The notes under the pieces are model-generated. The model was not told where the DNA came from and searched no databases. It was given only the letters and a program-made list of their open reading frames with translations. A program made the translations under genes and the position numbers. Positions 11,607-23,049 of a DNA stretch of 64,000 nt are shown piece after piece. This stretch comes from Notospermus geniculatus (taxonomy: Eukaryota; Nemertea; Pilidiophora; Heteronemertea; Lineidae). Location of the stretch: contig NMRB01002761.1 in the NCBI GenBank assembly GCA_002633025.1, forward strand, positions 26,254 to 90,253, in the 5' to 3' direction. The stretch's first letter is position 1, and each line of letters begins with the position of its first letter.

Positions 11607-11934
11607 CAGTGTTCTCCACGGGTTTTGGTCTAAGAGGGGCGGCGGTGGGCCTGGTGCCAAAGGCACCGCACGAGGAGCCAAAGACGCCTTCTGGCGGGGG
11701 GTCTGGGGCCCTCCCCAGGAAATTTGGATTTTATGTGCTCTGAGATGCATTTTCTGAGCATCTGAGATGCATAATTGAGCGATCTGGATCATAAATATTA
11801 GGGCGAACGCCATTTTTAAGAGGGGCGGACGAATTTTTAAGAGGGGCGGGCCGTTTTTAAGAGGGGCGCATTTTGCCGTCGGTATTTTTAAGAGGGGCGG
11901 GCCGCCCGTTTTTTAACTGGTTTGGAGAACACTG
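11607..11934. mobile_element. hAT-like MITE, perfect 6 bp TSD
   Basis: CAGTGTTCTCCA at the left and TGGAGAACACTG at the right are inverted and flanked by perfect GAATAC duplications (11601-11606 and 11935-11940). The phrase TTTTTAAGAGGGGCGG is repeated four times in the right half. Non-coding. Confidence 0.8.
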
Positions 11935-13035
11935 GAATACACCCCGAATTGCAGGTAGAAACTACACTTGGAAGTTGGATCACCAAAATTTTGGAAGGCA
12001 CGCAGTGAAGACGTAGCGCCATTATTCACCCCTGGTGCACGGACGTCACCAGAGCGCGTGATGCACCCGTATCATACGCGATGAACTGAATGAAGCACAT
12101 CTTCTGCGTCACGATCGGGGAAGGTACCTACGTGGATAAAAGGAGGTCAATTGTGCAACGTAGTGTATATGCAGATGGACAATATGAATAAGCACTACAT
12201 GAGACTTTTCTGACAAAACAGTCAGAATCAATGTTTTTGGTGCTAACGATGATTCCCAACTTGCTTAGTCAGGTCACCATCGCAGAACATTTTTCAAGTT
12301 GGAGGACGTGGAAAGCAGGAGGGTCTGCTCTTACAATATTCCCCAGCATCTCGTAAATCAGGCAATGATGTCAAGCTGAATGAGAAACTCAGCTCAACAC
12401 TGGCGTGCATTGAATCGTACCCACCAGAAACAAAGATAAATTAAAATCTGACAAGCGAACCGTCCACGCGTATGAAAAATAACGGTACACTAGTACAAAA
12501 TTATTCATGTCGGAACAAATTTCTGGCTGGAGCAGCGGCGGCGGCAGTCGTTAGGCTGTGATTCCCTGACAAGTATACAAATGAGAATGCACGAATGTTT
12601 CCTAAATGACGTCTGGGTAAGCAGCAGCCGGAACTGCAGGAGCTGAGCAGTAGAGTGGGACGTTTGATGGCCAATTGATTTGAGAAAGCCAAGAGGGAAC
12701 CAGCTATGCCACAGTGTGGGACGTAGACCCCCTTTTTTGATTATTCTGTTTTCAAATGCCAAGGAGAATGCTTCTATTCTATCTAAAGCACTTTGTAGTG
12801 TCAAATTTTTCTGACCCATTATGCTCTGTTAAGCTTTATTCTCATTCCATCATCACTCGCACATTGAGCCACGGCCCCTTTCTGGAAAGCCTGGGTCCAG
12901 CCCGAGAAATGCCAAAGTTACTGATAGGCACGAATCCACGATTCAGGAAAAGAGGGGCTGCCCTCTCATGCCTGTGCTAGAAACATTGATTGAAATCTGC
13001 CATGGGAATAGACCCTAATACCCCAAGTTCTCACC
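11935..13035. other. No supported gene
   Basis: A GCGGCGGCGGC stretch lies at about 12530-12545. A minus-strand frame at 12505-12819 is uncharacterised and lacks good splice sites. No element ends recognised. Confidence 0.4.
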
Positions 13036-13036
13036 T

Positions 13037-13335
13037 TCAATAATCGAAGGCCGATCTGCTCACCACTGCGTTACACCGCTCATCACCCTTCGAGAAATAG
13101 ACCGGTCCACGGCGTATCTTGGCACAATACCAACAACTTTACCGGTCGACCAATCAGATTGCACTTTATATCCGGTCTTCGGCAGGGGCTTCGGTTATCA
13201 CTATTTGTACTACGAGGCAATTTTACAACACTGGTTCTGACTGGCCTCTTCTTGAGGCGGCGGACAGGTCAATTTCTCGAAGGGTGATGTGGGATATAAC
13301 GGAGTGGTGAGCAGATCGCCCTTCGATTATCGAAG
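13037..13335. mobile_element. MITE with ~65 bp terminal inverted repeats
   Basis: The left TIR begins near TTCAATAATCGAAGG and continues through GATCTGCTCACCACT and CATCACCCTTCGAGAAAT. The right end carries the inverse. Nearly identical words AAGTTCTC(C)AC lie just outside both ends and may be the target duplication. About 300 bp, non-coding. Confidence 0.7.
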
Positions 13336-14123
13336 ATGCAAGTTCTCCACGTGTATTATACTGGATCCATCATCTCCACTTGTTGGCATGGGCACCCTTT
13401 CTTACTGGCTACAAGGCTAGCACTACAGCGTGTCCAGTCCCCAAAAAGATCCCAGGGCCAGTCCATATGATATTTTCTGGGACCAGGTTGTGTGATGTTT
13501 ACTAAAGTTTTTCCCCCTGGTCCCTCACTGGATTTAGGCCAAGGATCAAGCACTCGTTTCAGACAGACACACAGTAAAGTCCTTCAAATTGCCAGTGGTG
13601 TTTTTTTTAATGGAGGGAGATGTCAACTATCATAATAGAAATAAGTTAGTGGACATAACTCAGGATTGTACCGTTATTTAGATTTCACCTGGGGCAACAA
13701 TGACAGTCTTGACTTATACGGAAGGAAGGTACATGTACCAACACGGTATGGTAATCCAAACAGCATGGATTTGCAAATGTGTAAGCATGGATTAGAGAGG
13801 ATTTTCTGAAAGTGCATTTATAAAAGGGAATTTCATGAGTCTAAGTGGCTTTCTTACCCGTATTACTTTGCAAGAATGAACTTGGCATGATAATAATAAT
13901 GTGTGGGAATAGGGAAGATAATTTTGGTGGTCTGAAAGAATAGCATCTCGAAATTTGCTGGAAGGAAGTCGCCAAAATTGTGACATTTGATCACCTTGCG
14001 ATGAGTTTATCTGGTCAAAATGACTTAAATTATCAGTCACGTCACAAGAGTGGAAAAATTATAGCCACAGGCCATTTTTTCGGAGCCCGGTAGATATTTT
14101 GGAGCCGTGATTTGCCAATACAC
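13336..14123. other. No gene seen
   Basis: No exon or element recognised on either strand. Confidence 0.45.
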
Positions 14124-14365
14124 TCGATCACTCCAGAAGAGTGCAGTACCTACCTGACACTAGTGATAGGGAGCGTCATGATGTCCCGCACATCAATTCC
14201 GAATGCAATGGTGTGACTCAAAAAAATCTGGTTGTTTCAGCGATCATGAAACAATCTGATTTTTTTTCGTCTCACCTCATTAGTCAAGACATCACGAAAT
14301 GACGTGCGGGACATCATGACGCTAACCTCATCAGGTGCTGCACTCACTCTGTCAGAGTGATCCAC
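14124..14365. mobile_element. Palindromic MITE
   Basis: Most of the 240 bp folds on itself. GCGTCATGATGTCCCGCAC at about 14172 is matched by its inverse near 14300, and outer words around GATCACTC also pair. The centre is near 14243. Non-coding. Confidence 0.65.
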
Positions 14366-14944
14366 CGAAATAACGAGTCAACTCAAATCTGCATGGATAC
14401 ATCTTTATTGCGCAGACAACTGAATCACCACATCTGGATTCACAACCTAAGCATGTAGCATTGCAAGGCGATGGATGCCTGCAAAAAAATTCACCTCTGT
14501 TCGACCACAGAACCTGAACAAACCAGACCAGACACAGGTTTTTGTCAGTATTCTGTCAAGGACAGACTCTCTCCGGGAGATTTTGGTTCCCAGGGACACA
14601 CTCGATCCAACTGAGCATCAGTTGAGATTACACTGCCACCTTTAAACATAAAAGCAAACTACACACATTGATCCAATCACATGTGCCAGTTGCCCTCCAA
14701 TGGTAAAAGCTGGTATCTCCACTTGAGATCAGAGGGGAAATGGTTGATTGAATTAACAGCTTATACACTGCAGTGTACTTGGCAGTATAAGGAGCAACTC
14801 CTTCAATTGACCATACTCCCACTGATTATGGTTACAATGTGGTTCTCCATTTGGTCAAATGATGACTTTACAGAGCAGAGGTGACACCTAGATGGATGTG
14901 ATTCAGCAAGCACAGCCAATCACACCTTGAATCGTCACGAATAA
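14366..14944. other. No clear gene; possible downstream part of the minus-strand candidate
   Basis: On the minus strand an acceptor-like ATTTTTTTGCAG (about 14476-14487) is followed by 12 open codons and a stop, in phase with the exon at 15132-15170. It could be a last exon, but the evidence is thin. Confidence 0.25.
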
Positions 14945-15036
14945 GGCTAGGGATACACCGAATGCGAATTCACCTGCGAAAATAACAAAAGCCTTTGCTG
15001 GCGAATATACGCATCGCGTTCGGTGTATCTTGAGCC
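14945..15036. mobile_element. 92 bp Harbinger-type mini-MITE
   Basis: GGCTAGGGATACACCGAATGCG and its imperfect inverse are flanked by perfect TAA duplications (14942-14944, 15037-15039). It is one of the shortest elements in the window and non-coding. Confidence 0.7.
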
Positions 15037-15131
15037 TAATAGGTGATTTGTAAGTCCAAACCCACGCACATTCTTGCGTGGTTTGTTTCACCAAGGACAA
15101 CCCATTGGAGGGTACTAGCAGATGAGCTTAC

Positions 15132-15170
15132 CTTGGGAAGAACTGTCTTGGCCAGAATAGGACTAAATGC
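15132..15170 (-). CDS. Possible 39 nt internal exon
   Basis: On the minus strand CATTTCTTTTCAG is followed by 39 bases and then GTAAGC, giving an ideal acceptor and donor around 13 codons (AFSPILAKTVLPK) in phase 0. The exon at 15664-15804 also ends in phase 0 at a GTAAGG donor, so the two could be joined over a ~490 bp intron. The match in phase and strand supports a real gene, but short exons of this kind can occur by chance. The product is unknown. Confidence 0.35.
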
Positions 15171-15663
15171 CTGAAAAGAAATGATTAGTCCTTTCACTAG
15201 TCCAGTTGAACTGTGCCCAGTTCGGCCCAGACCAAGACCGTTTTGAAATTCAAGTGGGACGGACCCATTTACAAGTTGGCTGAACTTAATGTTAGTGTTT
15301 ACATTTGGCAAAACTGTACCAAACCACGTTCAGTTCAGACTAAGCATGGTGGAAATTTCGTAGTGTGTGGCTGTGAAAATCAGAGTTTCTCCCTGACAAT
15401 GCATTTGTAACTTCCTTGAGAAATATTGGATCCAAGGTGGTTGTGCCACCATTGCTTTATTGCCTTAAAACGAGGACAATGGCGGATAAAGGCAACATTT
15501 TTGTCTCATTTCCCTAGAAAAATGTATCATTTTTTCAAAGCAACATCAATAGTTTATGACACTGCAGCAGTCACACCACTCACACGTGTTCTGCATGGAT
15601 CACCGGTTCCTCCTCACCCCGTGTGTCACCTCACAGTCCCACAGTGCACTAAACCCTCCTTAC

Positions 15664-15804
15664 CTCCATAACTGATCTTGTCCTGTCATTTCGATCCCTC
15701 CTCATCTGCTCTACATCCGGCATCTCCAACTCCAGGAGCTCGGTTGTGTCGGGGAGGAGGTCATCGCCTTCAAATTCCTCCACGTGATGGTCATTCACCT
15801 CCAT
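15664..15804 (-). CDS. Possible first coding exon, acidic protein
   Basis: The minus strand has an ATG in good context (GTCGAAATGG) at 15804, followed by 47 open codons ending exactly at a GTAAGG donor. The peptide is acidic and hydrophilic, rich in E and D, with segments VEEFEGDDLLPDTTELLE and MRRDRNDRTRSV. This composition fits a disordered N-terminus or coiled-coil start and is unlike the surrounding AT-rich sequence. It may continue into 15132-15170. I recognise no family. Upstream (15805-16145) there is no obvious promoter. Confidence 0.35.
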
Positions 15805-16146
15805 TTCGACTGGTGTTCAGTCGTCGTCAGTGAATGTTCAAACCTACTAAACCATACAAGACTGGACTAGAATTTACAAGTATTCCCACTAAGGACTCTG
15901 AAATGAAAAGGAGCATAACTGCATTTTGAAGAACTGGGCAATACCCGTTTAAGATTGTGGAACTGCTGAATTTATGCGAGCAGAGACGCACCTACGTGCT
16001 TTGGGGCGGAATTACGTCATGTACCCATTTGAGTAGCGTGATGACATCAAGGCCTAATTTATTTCTTCCATTCTCTTCTGGTGTCATCTATTCTTAGTTC
16101 GTTGTGGCTCACCTTCTGGAGTGACAAAACTAATTTTGTGATGGAG
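15805..16146. other. No gene seen
   Basis: Would be the upstream flank of the minus-strand candidate; no TATA-like or repeat structure recognised. The last five bases (TGGAG) are the duplication of the next element. Confidence 0.4.
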
Positions 16147-17047
16147 CAGTGCTCGAAAAGTAGCTCTTTTACTCGCCATTGGCGACAAGAAATTGGACTT
16201 AGGCGAATGGACCACAAGCCCACGTCGCCAATTGGCGAATAAAAGTGATGATTTTTTAAGCTACAGGTCGCCAAACCCTGTTTCCTAACCAGTAGAAACA
16301 AGGACGTTTTCAGCGCAACTCGAACGATCTCAACGCCGCGCCAGTATCCATGGCGGCACCAGCAATACTTTTCTAAACTCTCTGATAGCACGCAGACAGC
16401 ACTCAAGTCTTGCACTAATCAAAATTTGTCTGCCAGCAACACTTATGCCTTTTACACAATTCGTGATCATGCCTTGCGCTCGACTGCTTCCTCACGACGG
16501 GATTAGATGACTCATCCAACTTCTAAACTAGAACTGGCTGTTCAATTTGTTGAGTACCACCCTCTGCACAAAGCTAGAATCAGAGTCAACGCAGAGGGAG
16601 GCCGCACATGTACAAAAAACACGTGTGTTTTAGTTCGCCCGGTTGAACTGATGATGGCGCTGCAATCGCCATAGACTGCTTCCTTTCCACTGCTCCATAC
16701 ATTGTACACAGCTACATGTAGTCAGAGTGCGGTTGCCTGACGGTAGGTGATGATGACTCCAGGTGAAGTCGGATCGGGAAGCGTGCTACAGCTGGTTTGT
16801 TTTTATTCGAAGTCCCCATGTCTCTAAATGCTGGTTACACCGCCTTCTGGCTGATTACTGCAGTCAGACCTTGCACATCAGCGTTGATGAATGCGTGGAT
16901 ATTGAGACTGCAGCAGTGAAAACAGCGCTAAAATTTCGCGCCATTTTTACATCGGCCGTCCAGATTCCCGCGCTTTTTTGTGGCGAACTGACTTTGCAGG
17001 TTATTCGCCATTGGCGAGGGAAGCTAGGTCAGACTTTTCGAGCACTG
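16147..17047. mobile_element. hAT-like element, 5 bp TSD
   Basis: CAGTGCTCGAAAAGT and ACTTTTCGAGCACTG are perfect inverted ends flanked by TGGAG (16142-16146, 17048-17052). Inner words around CGCCATTGGCGA also lie inverted near both ends. It is 901 bp with no recognisable transposase; ORFs at 16059-16415 (-) and 16763-17092 (+) are not domain-like. Confidence 0.75.
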
Positions 17048-17052
17048 TGGAG

Positions 17053-17515
17053 GGTCACAAACTGGCCCGAAGTCATAGGCCTAATCATGTAATATTAAAC
17101 ATACAACTGCAGCACCACATCCACCGTCCACCTGAACTGCGATGTTACAATCTTTATTTCAAAATTTTTCAGGATCTAATATTTAGGCCTAGGCCCATGG
17201 TAGGCTTTTTAGCTTAGGGCATGAGGGGGAAGCCATGGCAAAAATTTAAACAACTCAGGCAATTTCTATAAAAAGCTGATTTTCTCTGCCAGTGCCAGAA
17301 TCAGCCAGCAGATTCAAAAGTGAAACGAAAGTTTTCGATAACCATGATAACCCTGCCCCTGGCTAAAACTGAACTCAAGAAAGGCTTACTGGAATAAACG
17401 CAACGCAACGCAATCAACGCAATGAACCTAGTTCCTATTTTACCCATTTGCCGCTGCTTTGGTAGGCGTAGTAAGCACATAACATATGCGAGGGTCGAGG
17501 ATTGATGCTTCCCAG
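17053..17515. other. No gene seen
   Basis: A small AACGCAACGCAATC repeat lies near 17398-17420. No coding signal. Confidence 0.45.
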
Positions 17516-17975
17516 GCTTTCTGCTGCTCTGCAAGGATATTATAGGGGGAAATATAGGGCTTTTCCGTCCCAAAAATAGGGATTTATAGGGATGTTTTGT
17601 AGGGCAAATATAGGGTATTATAGGGCTTTCGTCCCAATATTTGACATGATTGGCACAGTAAATCATGTAACAACCAGGCCTATGTGGGCTATAGGGCCTA
17701 ATGTCCACGACGCTGTGATGCCATCAATGACCATAAGAAGAAACTTGTCCTTATCAAATGACTGTACAGTAAAACTTGTATGCCAATGACAGGGATCACA
17801 GCATTCGCAGACTCGTGAGCTCGTGTGGAAATACCAGAAAAGAGAAAACAGGAAATTATAGGGCCAAGGGGAACCAAAAAGTAGGGCTTATAGGGCAAAT
17901 TTTGCAAAAAATAGGAATTTATAGGGAGAACAAAAAAATATAGGGATTTATAGGAATTATAGGGCCAGCAGAAAG
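17516..17975. repeat. TATAGGG-rich repeat element
   Basis: The words TATAGGG and ATAGGGATTTATAGGG recur many times in two clusters (17535-17635 and 17855-17965). The outermost words TTTCTGCTG and CAGCAGAAA are inverted, so this may be an element built from a 7-mer-like motif. Non-coding. Confidence 0.55.
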
Positions 17976-19175
17976 CCTGTGCTTCCGGCAAGGGACCATT
18001 CATTGTGTATCAATCCGACAGTCATGATAGGCTCAGGCAACATATTAAAACGTTCAAGGCCATCTTGGTGTAACGCACTCACCTGGTATGCGCGAGCCTA
18101 GCATCTCCCAATGATCCCATACTGGTCACACTTGGCAGGCATTTTGTGGACGCTAAAATAATGATCGATATCTTCGTTGGCCCTGTTCCAAATGCATTCA
18201 AACTCTCAGAAGATATGTAAATTGAACTTTCTCATAGTTAATTTGCAAAAAATAAGTGAAAAAACCTTGTTGACGCAAGTTATTGGGTTGTTGTCTCAAG
18301 TTGTCTCAACTTGACGCTTGTTGTCTCAATTTAGTAGGACCCCCGTCAGTCAGTCAGTTCATCTGCATGTTCTTTTGGGCCCCACCCACCTACCCCGCCA
18401 CCGCGGTCACCATGGTCACTCACACGCACACAATGGGGTTTGGGCGCGCGCACGTGGCCGTGCCGTGGAGTGGATGAATGGAGTGCATGCATGCATGCAT
18501 GCACGCAGCGCACAGCGCAGCGGCACACGCGTGACCCGTGACACTGACAGTCGGCATGGTCGGACGCCAGAAATTGAAGTCTTCTATGGTTTTTGTGTTC
18601 GACCTCTTTCAGATATTTTGTCAACACTTACCGCACACGACCTAACTGACGGTATTCAAAAGCTCCATTGATGCGGAACCATGAGGGCGAAAAATAGATT
18701 TCGACATGTCGAACTGTCAAATCGGCGCGCAAATTGGTCTATCGTGGTTGAATCACATCCACGCCCTGCTGTCGTCTGGTTCCACTAGCCAAGGACAGGT
18801 GGCGCTGACGTTCTTTGGCCATTGTCAATCTGAACGTCAGAGAACGATTCGTGCCAACATCGTAACTCTGACGTATATCGGACAGCGCCATATTGCTCCG
18901 TGAACTACTTTGATGAAGATCGGTTCGACAAGACTGTTCAAACTATCTATTTGAATGATCTAAGTCACCAGTTAGGCATTGTGAATGTTGCTACACATAG
19001 AAAAAAGAGTTGAAGCATGTTACCTTACCTGACAAAGGGTTAGTCACGCTATAACAGCACGTTGAACTTCTCAAGTGGTGAAGCTATGGCGGCCATTGTT
19101 GTTTCGTGATCGAGGTGGGGAGGGAGAAACAGTCACCTAAATGCATACGAATTTTTCGATAAAAATCGTTGCAAA
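17976..19175. other. No supported gene
   Basis: A GC-rich region at 18370-18560 contains a (GCAT)n run near 18485-18505 and CACACGCACAC. Four TTGTTGTCTCAA-like words cluster at 18270-18335. No exon supported. Confidence 0.45.
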
Positions 19176-19259
19176 NNNNNNNNNNNNNNNNNNNNNNNNN
19201 NNNNNNNNNNNNNNNNNNNNNNNNNNNNNNNNNNNNNNNNNNNNNNNNNNNNNNNNNNN
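19176..19259. other. Assembly gap (84 Ns)
   Basis: A run of N bases. Confidence 0.99.
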
Positions 19260-19984
19260 GTCATTGTGTTTCACAGGTCGGCGCTAGGCGGCGTTATGGA
19301 CGCACCAACCTGTGTCCGCACGAGCCGCATCACGCCGAATTTGGCGTAAAAAGTAATACGCGGACACATCACCGCCTCAACTCGGTAATCACGTGATCTA
19401 CTACGCCACGAAAGTAAATCCTAAGAAAATAGCGATATGAGGCTTATTTCTTGCAGACTTTGCCAATAATTGACGGATTTGTCATTTCTGATGAGAAATT
19501 GTCACAGACATGACATTGTTGAGAAGAAAAGGATGCTATTTGGGTTTTCACCTCGGCAGCTACTGTCACTGCGCTGTAACGTAGTGTAAACGTATGTGAC
19601 GACGCACCAACTAGCTGCCAGTGGCTAACATGACATGTACAGCATATCTCACACAAAATAGGCCTATGTATGTCATAATCATGACGGATAATGCGATGCC
19701 CACACACGGAGACATCCTAGGTAGGCCTATTTGACGAGATTCTGCAATTTATAAAACCGAAGCGAGGAATTCCCGCCATCTTGAAAATGCAACAAGTAGT
19801 CCCAAAATTTCCCATGACGCGTTGCGCGCGCGGTGACAGGTCAGTGCGAGGTAGGAGCGCTACCTGTCGTGACAATGGTTCTTTGGCTAATATTGTTGGA
19901 GATGAGTTTCATTTCCTGCTAGAATGCCCTGTAGCAGAACACCTAAAAAGAGAACGATTTTCCGCGGGAATTTTTCCCATCTTA
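19260..19984. other. No supported gene
   Basis: No exon or element recognised; 19444-19707 (-) is open but has no family signature. Confidence 0.4.
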
Positions 19985-20135
19985 GGCTGCTTTTCCACGA
20001 GACGTTTGCGGGCGCGGAATAGGAGGCGGGCGCGGGTGCGGGTGAAATAGTTAAAGGAAAATGCGTTGGATCGATCTTTTCTACCCGCGTCCGCCTCCTA
20101 TTTCGCGCCCGCAAACGTCTCGTGGAAAAGCAGCC
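19985..20135. mobile_element. Harbinger-type MITE with near-perfect 45 bp TIRs
   Basis: GGCTGCTTTTCCACGAGACG and its exact inverse bound 151 bp; pairing continues into the GCGGGCGCG region. Flanks are TTA and TCA, the same imperfect pair seen at the 10074 element. Confidence 0.7.
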
Positions 20136-20138
20136 TCA

Positions 20139-20296
20139 AGGCCTGAACCGACTGTCGCGTTTTTCCGCGGCGGCTTCATCACTGCCCGACAAATTCTTTG
20201 TTATTTTCTGGGTCCGCTGCTTTTTAACAAAGCATTTTCTGCCGCTGCGTTTTCCCGCTGCGGGAAAACGCGTCAGTGGGTTCGGGCCTTCAGGCC
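20139..20296. mobile_element. Inverted-repeat element abutting the previous MITE
   Basis: GGCCTGAACCGACTGTCGCG at the left pairs imperfectly with GCGTCAGTGGGTTCGGGCC at the right, and CCGCGG/CCGCTGCG motifs pair inside. About 158 bp, non-coding. Confidence 0.5.
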
Positions 20297-20755
20297 TATA
20301 CTTCGGTTTGAAATTTTCAAACAAGTCAAATCCATAGGCCTATGGTGGCCTGATTTGAAGAGCTGTCAAACGAAAAAAAAATGGCTAAGTCAGGTGCAAA
20401 TAAAGGGGACAATGTGAACCAATAAATGGTTTGCAGATGGCCTACTTTCTAAAATATGCCATTCTATAAGCTACAAAAGCAGGAAAAGAAGATATTATAT
20501 ACGTCATGTACGTTGCTAATAGGCCTACGTCGTTTTGCTTACTTTAGCAACGACAACCACCATGCATATAGAGATGACGACACCATGGACACTGTCGGCA
20601 GTCCCGTCCTGACGTCTTCCCGCCATTCCGTATGCTGGTGACTGTTCCGATGCTACCCGTTGACTGAGCTATATAATTCCATCAAGAGAGTTGAGGTGGG
20701 CAAAATCACAGACGTAAGTAAATCTTCTTACACTGGTGTTTCATTCGTCATGAGC
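20297..20755. other. No gene seen
   Basis: No element or exon recognised. Confidence 0.45.
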
Positions 20756-21385
20756 TTAACCCTTTGCGTGCGGGATACAGTTGAAAGGTGTACCATTTCG
20801 TAACATGAATTTCTGATGTATCTACAAAAACGCGCCTAGCTCCCAAAATATGCAACCAAAACTGGTGACAAGACACTCATTCTAGAGGCAACTGAATGGG
20901 CCACGACCTCATGCAGGTTTGCTTCTTCCAAAATGTCTGTGAGAGAAACAGGAGGGAGCCGAAGATGCAAGTTGTGACGAAATAGTCGCATTTGGCCTAC
21001 GTTTTCGTCAGGTTGCCAATCTTTAAACGTCTATATCTCGAAAACCACTGCTCCTACCCGTTTGGCGCCAGTCGCGTCGTCGTAGCTGCTTCCGTTCCGG
21101 AGATATGGCCATTTTGTCACAACTAGTCAGATTTGCACTTTGGAGTCTGTCAGTCTAGACCCCGGGACAACCATTAAAACGCAATTTTAGCCAGGTTTCT
21201 TCAAACAGAGCAAAATCGCGTATTCAGACGGGGGGGGGGGGTAGTCTCGCATTAAAAAATCTGCCAGCAGAACATCAATCGGTCCACTGGTTACGATTCT
21301 AGGTCAATTTGAATGCACAAGGGTGTGTGCCACAGGCCAATGACGTATACATTGTATATACCGCCATGCGCACGCAAGGGGTTAA
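20756..21385. mobile_element. piggyBac-like non-autonomous element
   Basis: TTAACCCTTTGCGTGCG at the left is matched by CGCACGCAAGGGGTTAA at the right; both ends include TTAA. It is 630 bp with no transposase. A TTAA target with CCC-starting TIRs is typical of piggyBac. A G10 run lies at 21231-21241. Confidence 0.7.
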
Positions 21386-21930
21386 GCAAGAAAGTTTTTT
21401 TTTCTCCAAAAGTGGTCCGAATGAGGCCTGGATGGATAAAAAGTCATCACAGTAATTTTGTGACAGGTAACTTTCCCGCCGTTTAAAGAACAGGCCTAAA
21501 CAATTTCGTTGTCATCGTGGACTCGTCAACTTTCAGACCACACACTTATACAAAACTAGGTCAAACAATACGGGCGGGAACCAAAAGGGGCATCACCATC
21601 AAGACGGGGCGACTTTTTGCTTTCAACCTGTAGCAACCTGGTTGAAAGACCCTGAATTTGATACCTGCAACCTCAGGTTGCCACGTGTGAACGCATCATT
21701 CTAGAAACCTGTTTCAACTTCCCTCTGGCAATCTCTTTCAACCAGCGACGTGTTCATTCTTGGTCGCTGGTTCAAAGAGATTGAAAGAGCATTTGGCCAA
21801 TCAGAATAGTGATTCACACCATGTGATTTGTATGCCATCACATGACTCTCCACTAAAATGGCTGACAAAGTAAACAAAGGGCTCGTTCACACTAGCCCTT
21901 TAAAATGTCTTGAAATCGTCTTAAAGGAGC

Positions 21931-22158
21931 TCGACGTCCAAGTTGTAAACAAACTGGTTTGTTTACCAACCTGGCCAGCAAATTAGTTTTATTCCTTCGT
22001 GCAGGTGGCAGCACCAGACTGGTGCCCGGTCCGATGCAACTCACTCACGATATTCACGTCAGTACGTATCACCGACAATAGGTGGCAGCACCGCAGGCGT
22101 CGCGTGGATAGAGAGCCAGTCTGTGTGTGTTTACAACTTGGACGTCCAGCTCCTTTAA
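21931..22158. mobile_element. TTAA-target MITE
   Basis: TTAA then AGGAGCTCGACGTCCAAG at the left; CTTGGACGTCCAGCTCCT then TTAA at the right. The TIR is over 25 bp, the element 228 bp and non-coding. Confidence 0.7.
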
Positions 22159-22233
22159 AGTCTTAAAACGGTTAAGGGTGCCACACTAGAGGGTCTTTAC
22201 AACGCTCTCAAACCGTTTTAACGAGACCATTTC

Positions 22234-22433
22234 TTAAAGGACCACTGTATTTCATCTTTCTGTCGACAGCCGGCGCCACCGTTGCCATTCTCCAATACTG
22301 TAGTTAAGCCTTTCGCCCCAGTGTTGGAGAATGCTTGAATACACTACAATGCACGTTGTAGCATGCGTAGTTTACCAAGTCGTCAATAGAGATCGCCCTT
22401 AACGCGGGTAGGTGTAACACTGTGGTCCTTTAA
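22234..22433. mobile_element. TTAA-target MITE, family C copy 1
   Basis: Ends TTAA-AGGACCAC and GTGGTCCT-TTAA. The internal 200 bp is nearly identical to 46489-46706, including CGTCGACAGCCGGCGCCACC. Two close copies in different hosts mark a recently active family. Confidence 0.8.
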
Positions 22434-22521
22434 GGTGTTTTAACTCAAAACGTCCCGTAAAACGTTTTGCGGAGGACGGTTTCAAGTCGGTTTCAGTGTG
22501 AACGAGGCCAAAGACATGAAA

Positions 22522-22634
22522 GAATTGATTCGGGCAACCTTCTGCAGCAGTTCTTCAAATGTGGTTGCATTCATACGAAAAAAATTCTTGTATGCTGAGA
22601 TGTCTTCCATTGCCAGCTCTCTCAAGAAGGTGTG
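22522..22634 (-). pseudogene. Harbinger transposase N-terminal fragment
   Basis: Read on the minus strand from 22634, the frame gives HTFLRELAMEDISAYKNF followed by FRMNATTFEELLQKVARI. The LxxELxxED...Y.NFFRM...FxxLLxxV pattern is that of PIF/Harbinger transposases just upstream of the DDE domain. A stop lies directly upstream and the catalytic region is missing, so it is a relic. It is not in frame with any surrounding long ORF. It lies within family B copy 1 and is the basis for assigning that family to Harbinger. Confidence 0.65.
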
Positions 22635-23049
22635 CTATGCTCCTAAGTTGAGTTCTTCTACAGTCCACTGTTTTTTTACTTATTATAAATTCGTGGGTTA
22701 ATTCTTCATTAAAACATACATATAGATAAAACATGCCTTAAAACATTTTACATTTAGATATTACAGAATTGATAAAACCAAGAATATACATATATAAGGT
22801 ACTTATATACTGTATTCTTGATAAAACATACATCTAATACATTTGGCATTGGATATCAGATAAAATTTACAAAGAAAAACCCACAGGGAGAAGACGGCAG
22901 GCCGAAGCCTTTAAAATTGTCCCTCCCAAAGAGTCTGGGTAGCGTCACAATTCCACTACCGCAGATCACTGTGACAGCAGTCCACGTTGGTCTGCAATCG
23001 TGGCAGCTCCACATCCTCCTCTTCTTCATATTCTGTTGCTGCCTTTTCT

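Larger units (their letters stand above)
21880..22508. mobile_element. Nested element, 5 bp TSD
   Basis: GGCTCGTTCACACTAG and GTGTGAACGAGGC are inverted ends flanked by CAAAG (21875-21879 and 22509-22513). It sits inside family B and itself hosts two TTAA-target MITEs. Confidence 0.7.
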
